Origin: DATNBT01 sp964579765
GTDB taxonomy: Bacteria > Acidobacteriota > Vicinamibacteria > Vicinamibacterales > CAVVIG01
DNA length: 5,429 nt
Assembly (NCBI GenBank): GCA_964579765.1
Contig: CAZOIK010000422.1
Location: forward strand, 1 to 5,429
Reading direction: 5' to 3'
Both the position numbers and the translations under genes were made by a program. Positions 5,412 through 5,429 of this stretch are shown here, in pieces; the first letter of the stretch is position 1, and every line of letters starts with the position of its first letter. The notes below the pieces were generated by a model that worked only from the letters and a program-made list of their open reading frames with translations, searched no databases and was not told the DNA's origin.

Positions 5412-5429
5412 GCAGGCCCGAAGGCCCGC
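5412..5429 (-). promoter_or_regulatory. UUCG-capped hairpin just upstream of the atpE ribosome binding site
   Basis: On the minus strand GCGGGCC (5429-5423) pairs with GGCCTGC (5418-5412), including one G-U pair, around the loop TTCG, an exceptionally stable tetraloop. It ends one base before the GGAAGG ribosome binding site (5405-5410). No T-tract follows, so it is unlikely to be a terminator. It could stabilise the atpE segment of the mRNA or keep the initiation region open. It reaches the window edge and may be longer. Confidence 0.4.

Overview
This window looks like chromosomal DNA of a GC-rich acidobacterium, probably of the Vicinamibacteria type. That placement is an inference from three things: the style of the large TonB-dependent receptor (carboxypeptidase-regulatory-like domain, plug, barrel), ATP synthase b and c subunits with signal-peptide-like N-termini, and a double-hairpin palindromic repeat (4978-5028) of a kind I associate with these genomes. 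All recognisable protein genes lie on the minus strand, so transcription runs from high to low coordinates.

In transcription order: a UUCG-capped hairpin and a good ribosome binding site precede atpE (F0 subunit c, 5041-5397). An 81-base spacer holding the REP-like double hairpin follows, then atpF (F0 subunit b, 4378-4959). No atpH or F1 gene follows atpF. A hairpin with a T-tract (4326-4359) ends the transcript, so this is the tail of an F0-only operon and the F1 genes should lie elsewhere. The stretch 4138-4377 also holds a second strong terminator-like hairpin (4270-4303), whose T-tract faces the plus strand, and several smaller hairpins. These are either the leader of the receptor mRNA or a small plus-strand transcript.

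Next comes a complete TonB-dependent outer-membrane receptor of 1024 residues (1063-4137), with its own terminator at about 1002-1038. Nothing beside it suggests its substrate. The stretch 629-1001 has no gene. It contains an AT-rich patch, a short palindrome, and a degenerate tandem array of about ten units with a period near 20.6 bases (796-1001).

The last gene (167-628) encodes an uncharacterised, soluble, mostly helical protein. It ends at an amber codon, but the same reading frame stays open and codon-biased for 55 more codons to the window edge, so the gene is probably interrupted by a single nonsense change. I see no CRISPR array, insertion sequence, tRNA or rRNA. The coding content is ordinary; the points of interest are the interrupted gene, the tandem array, and the RNA-structure elements around the atp genes.
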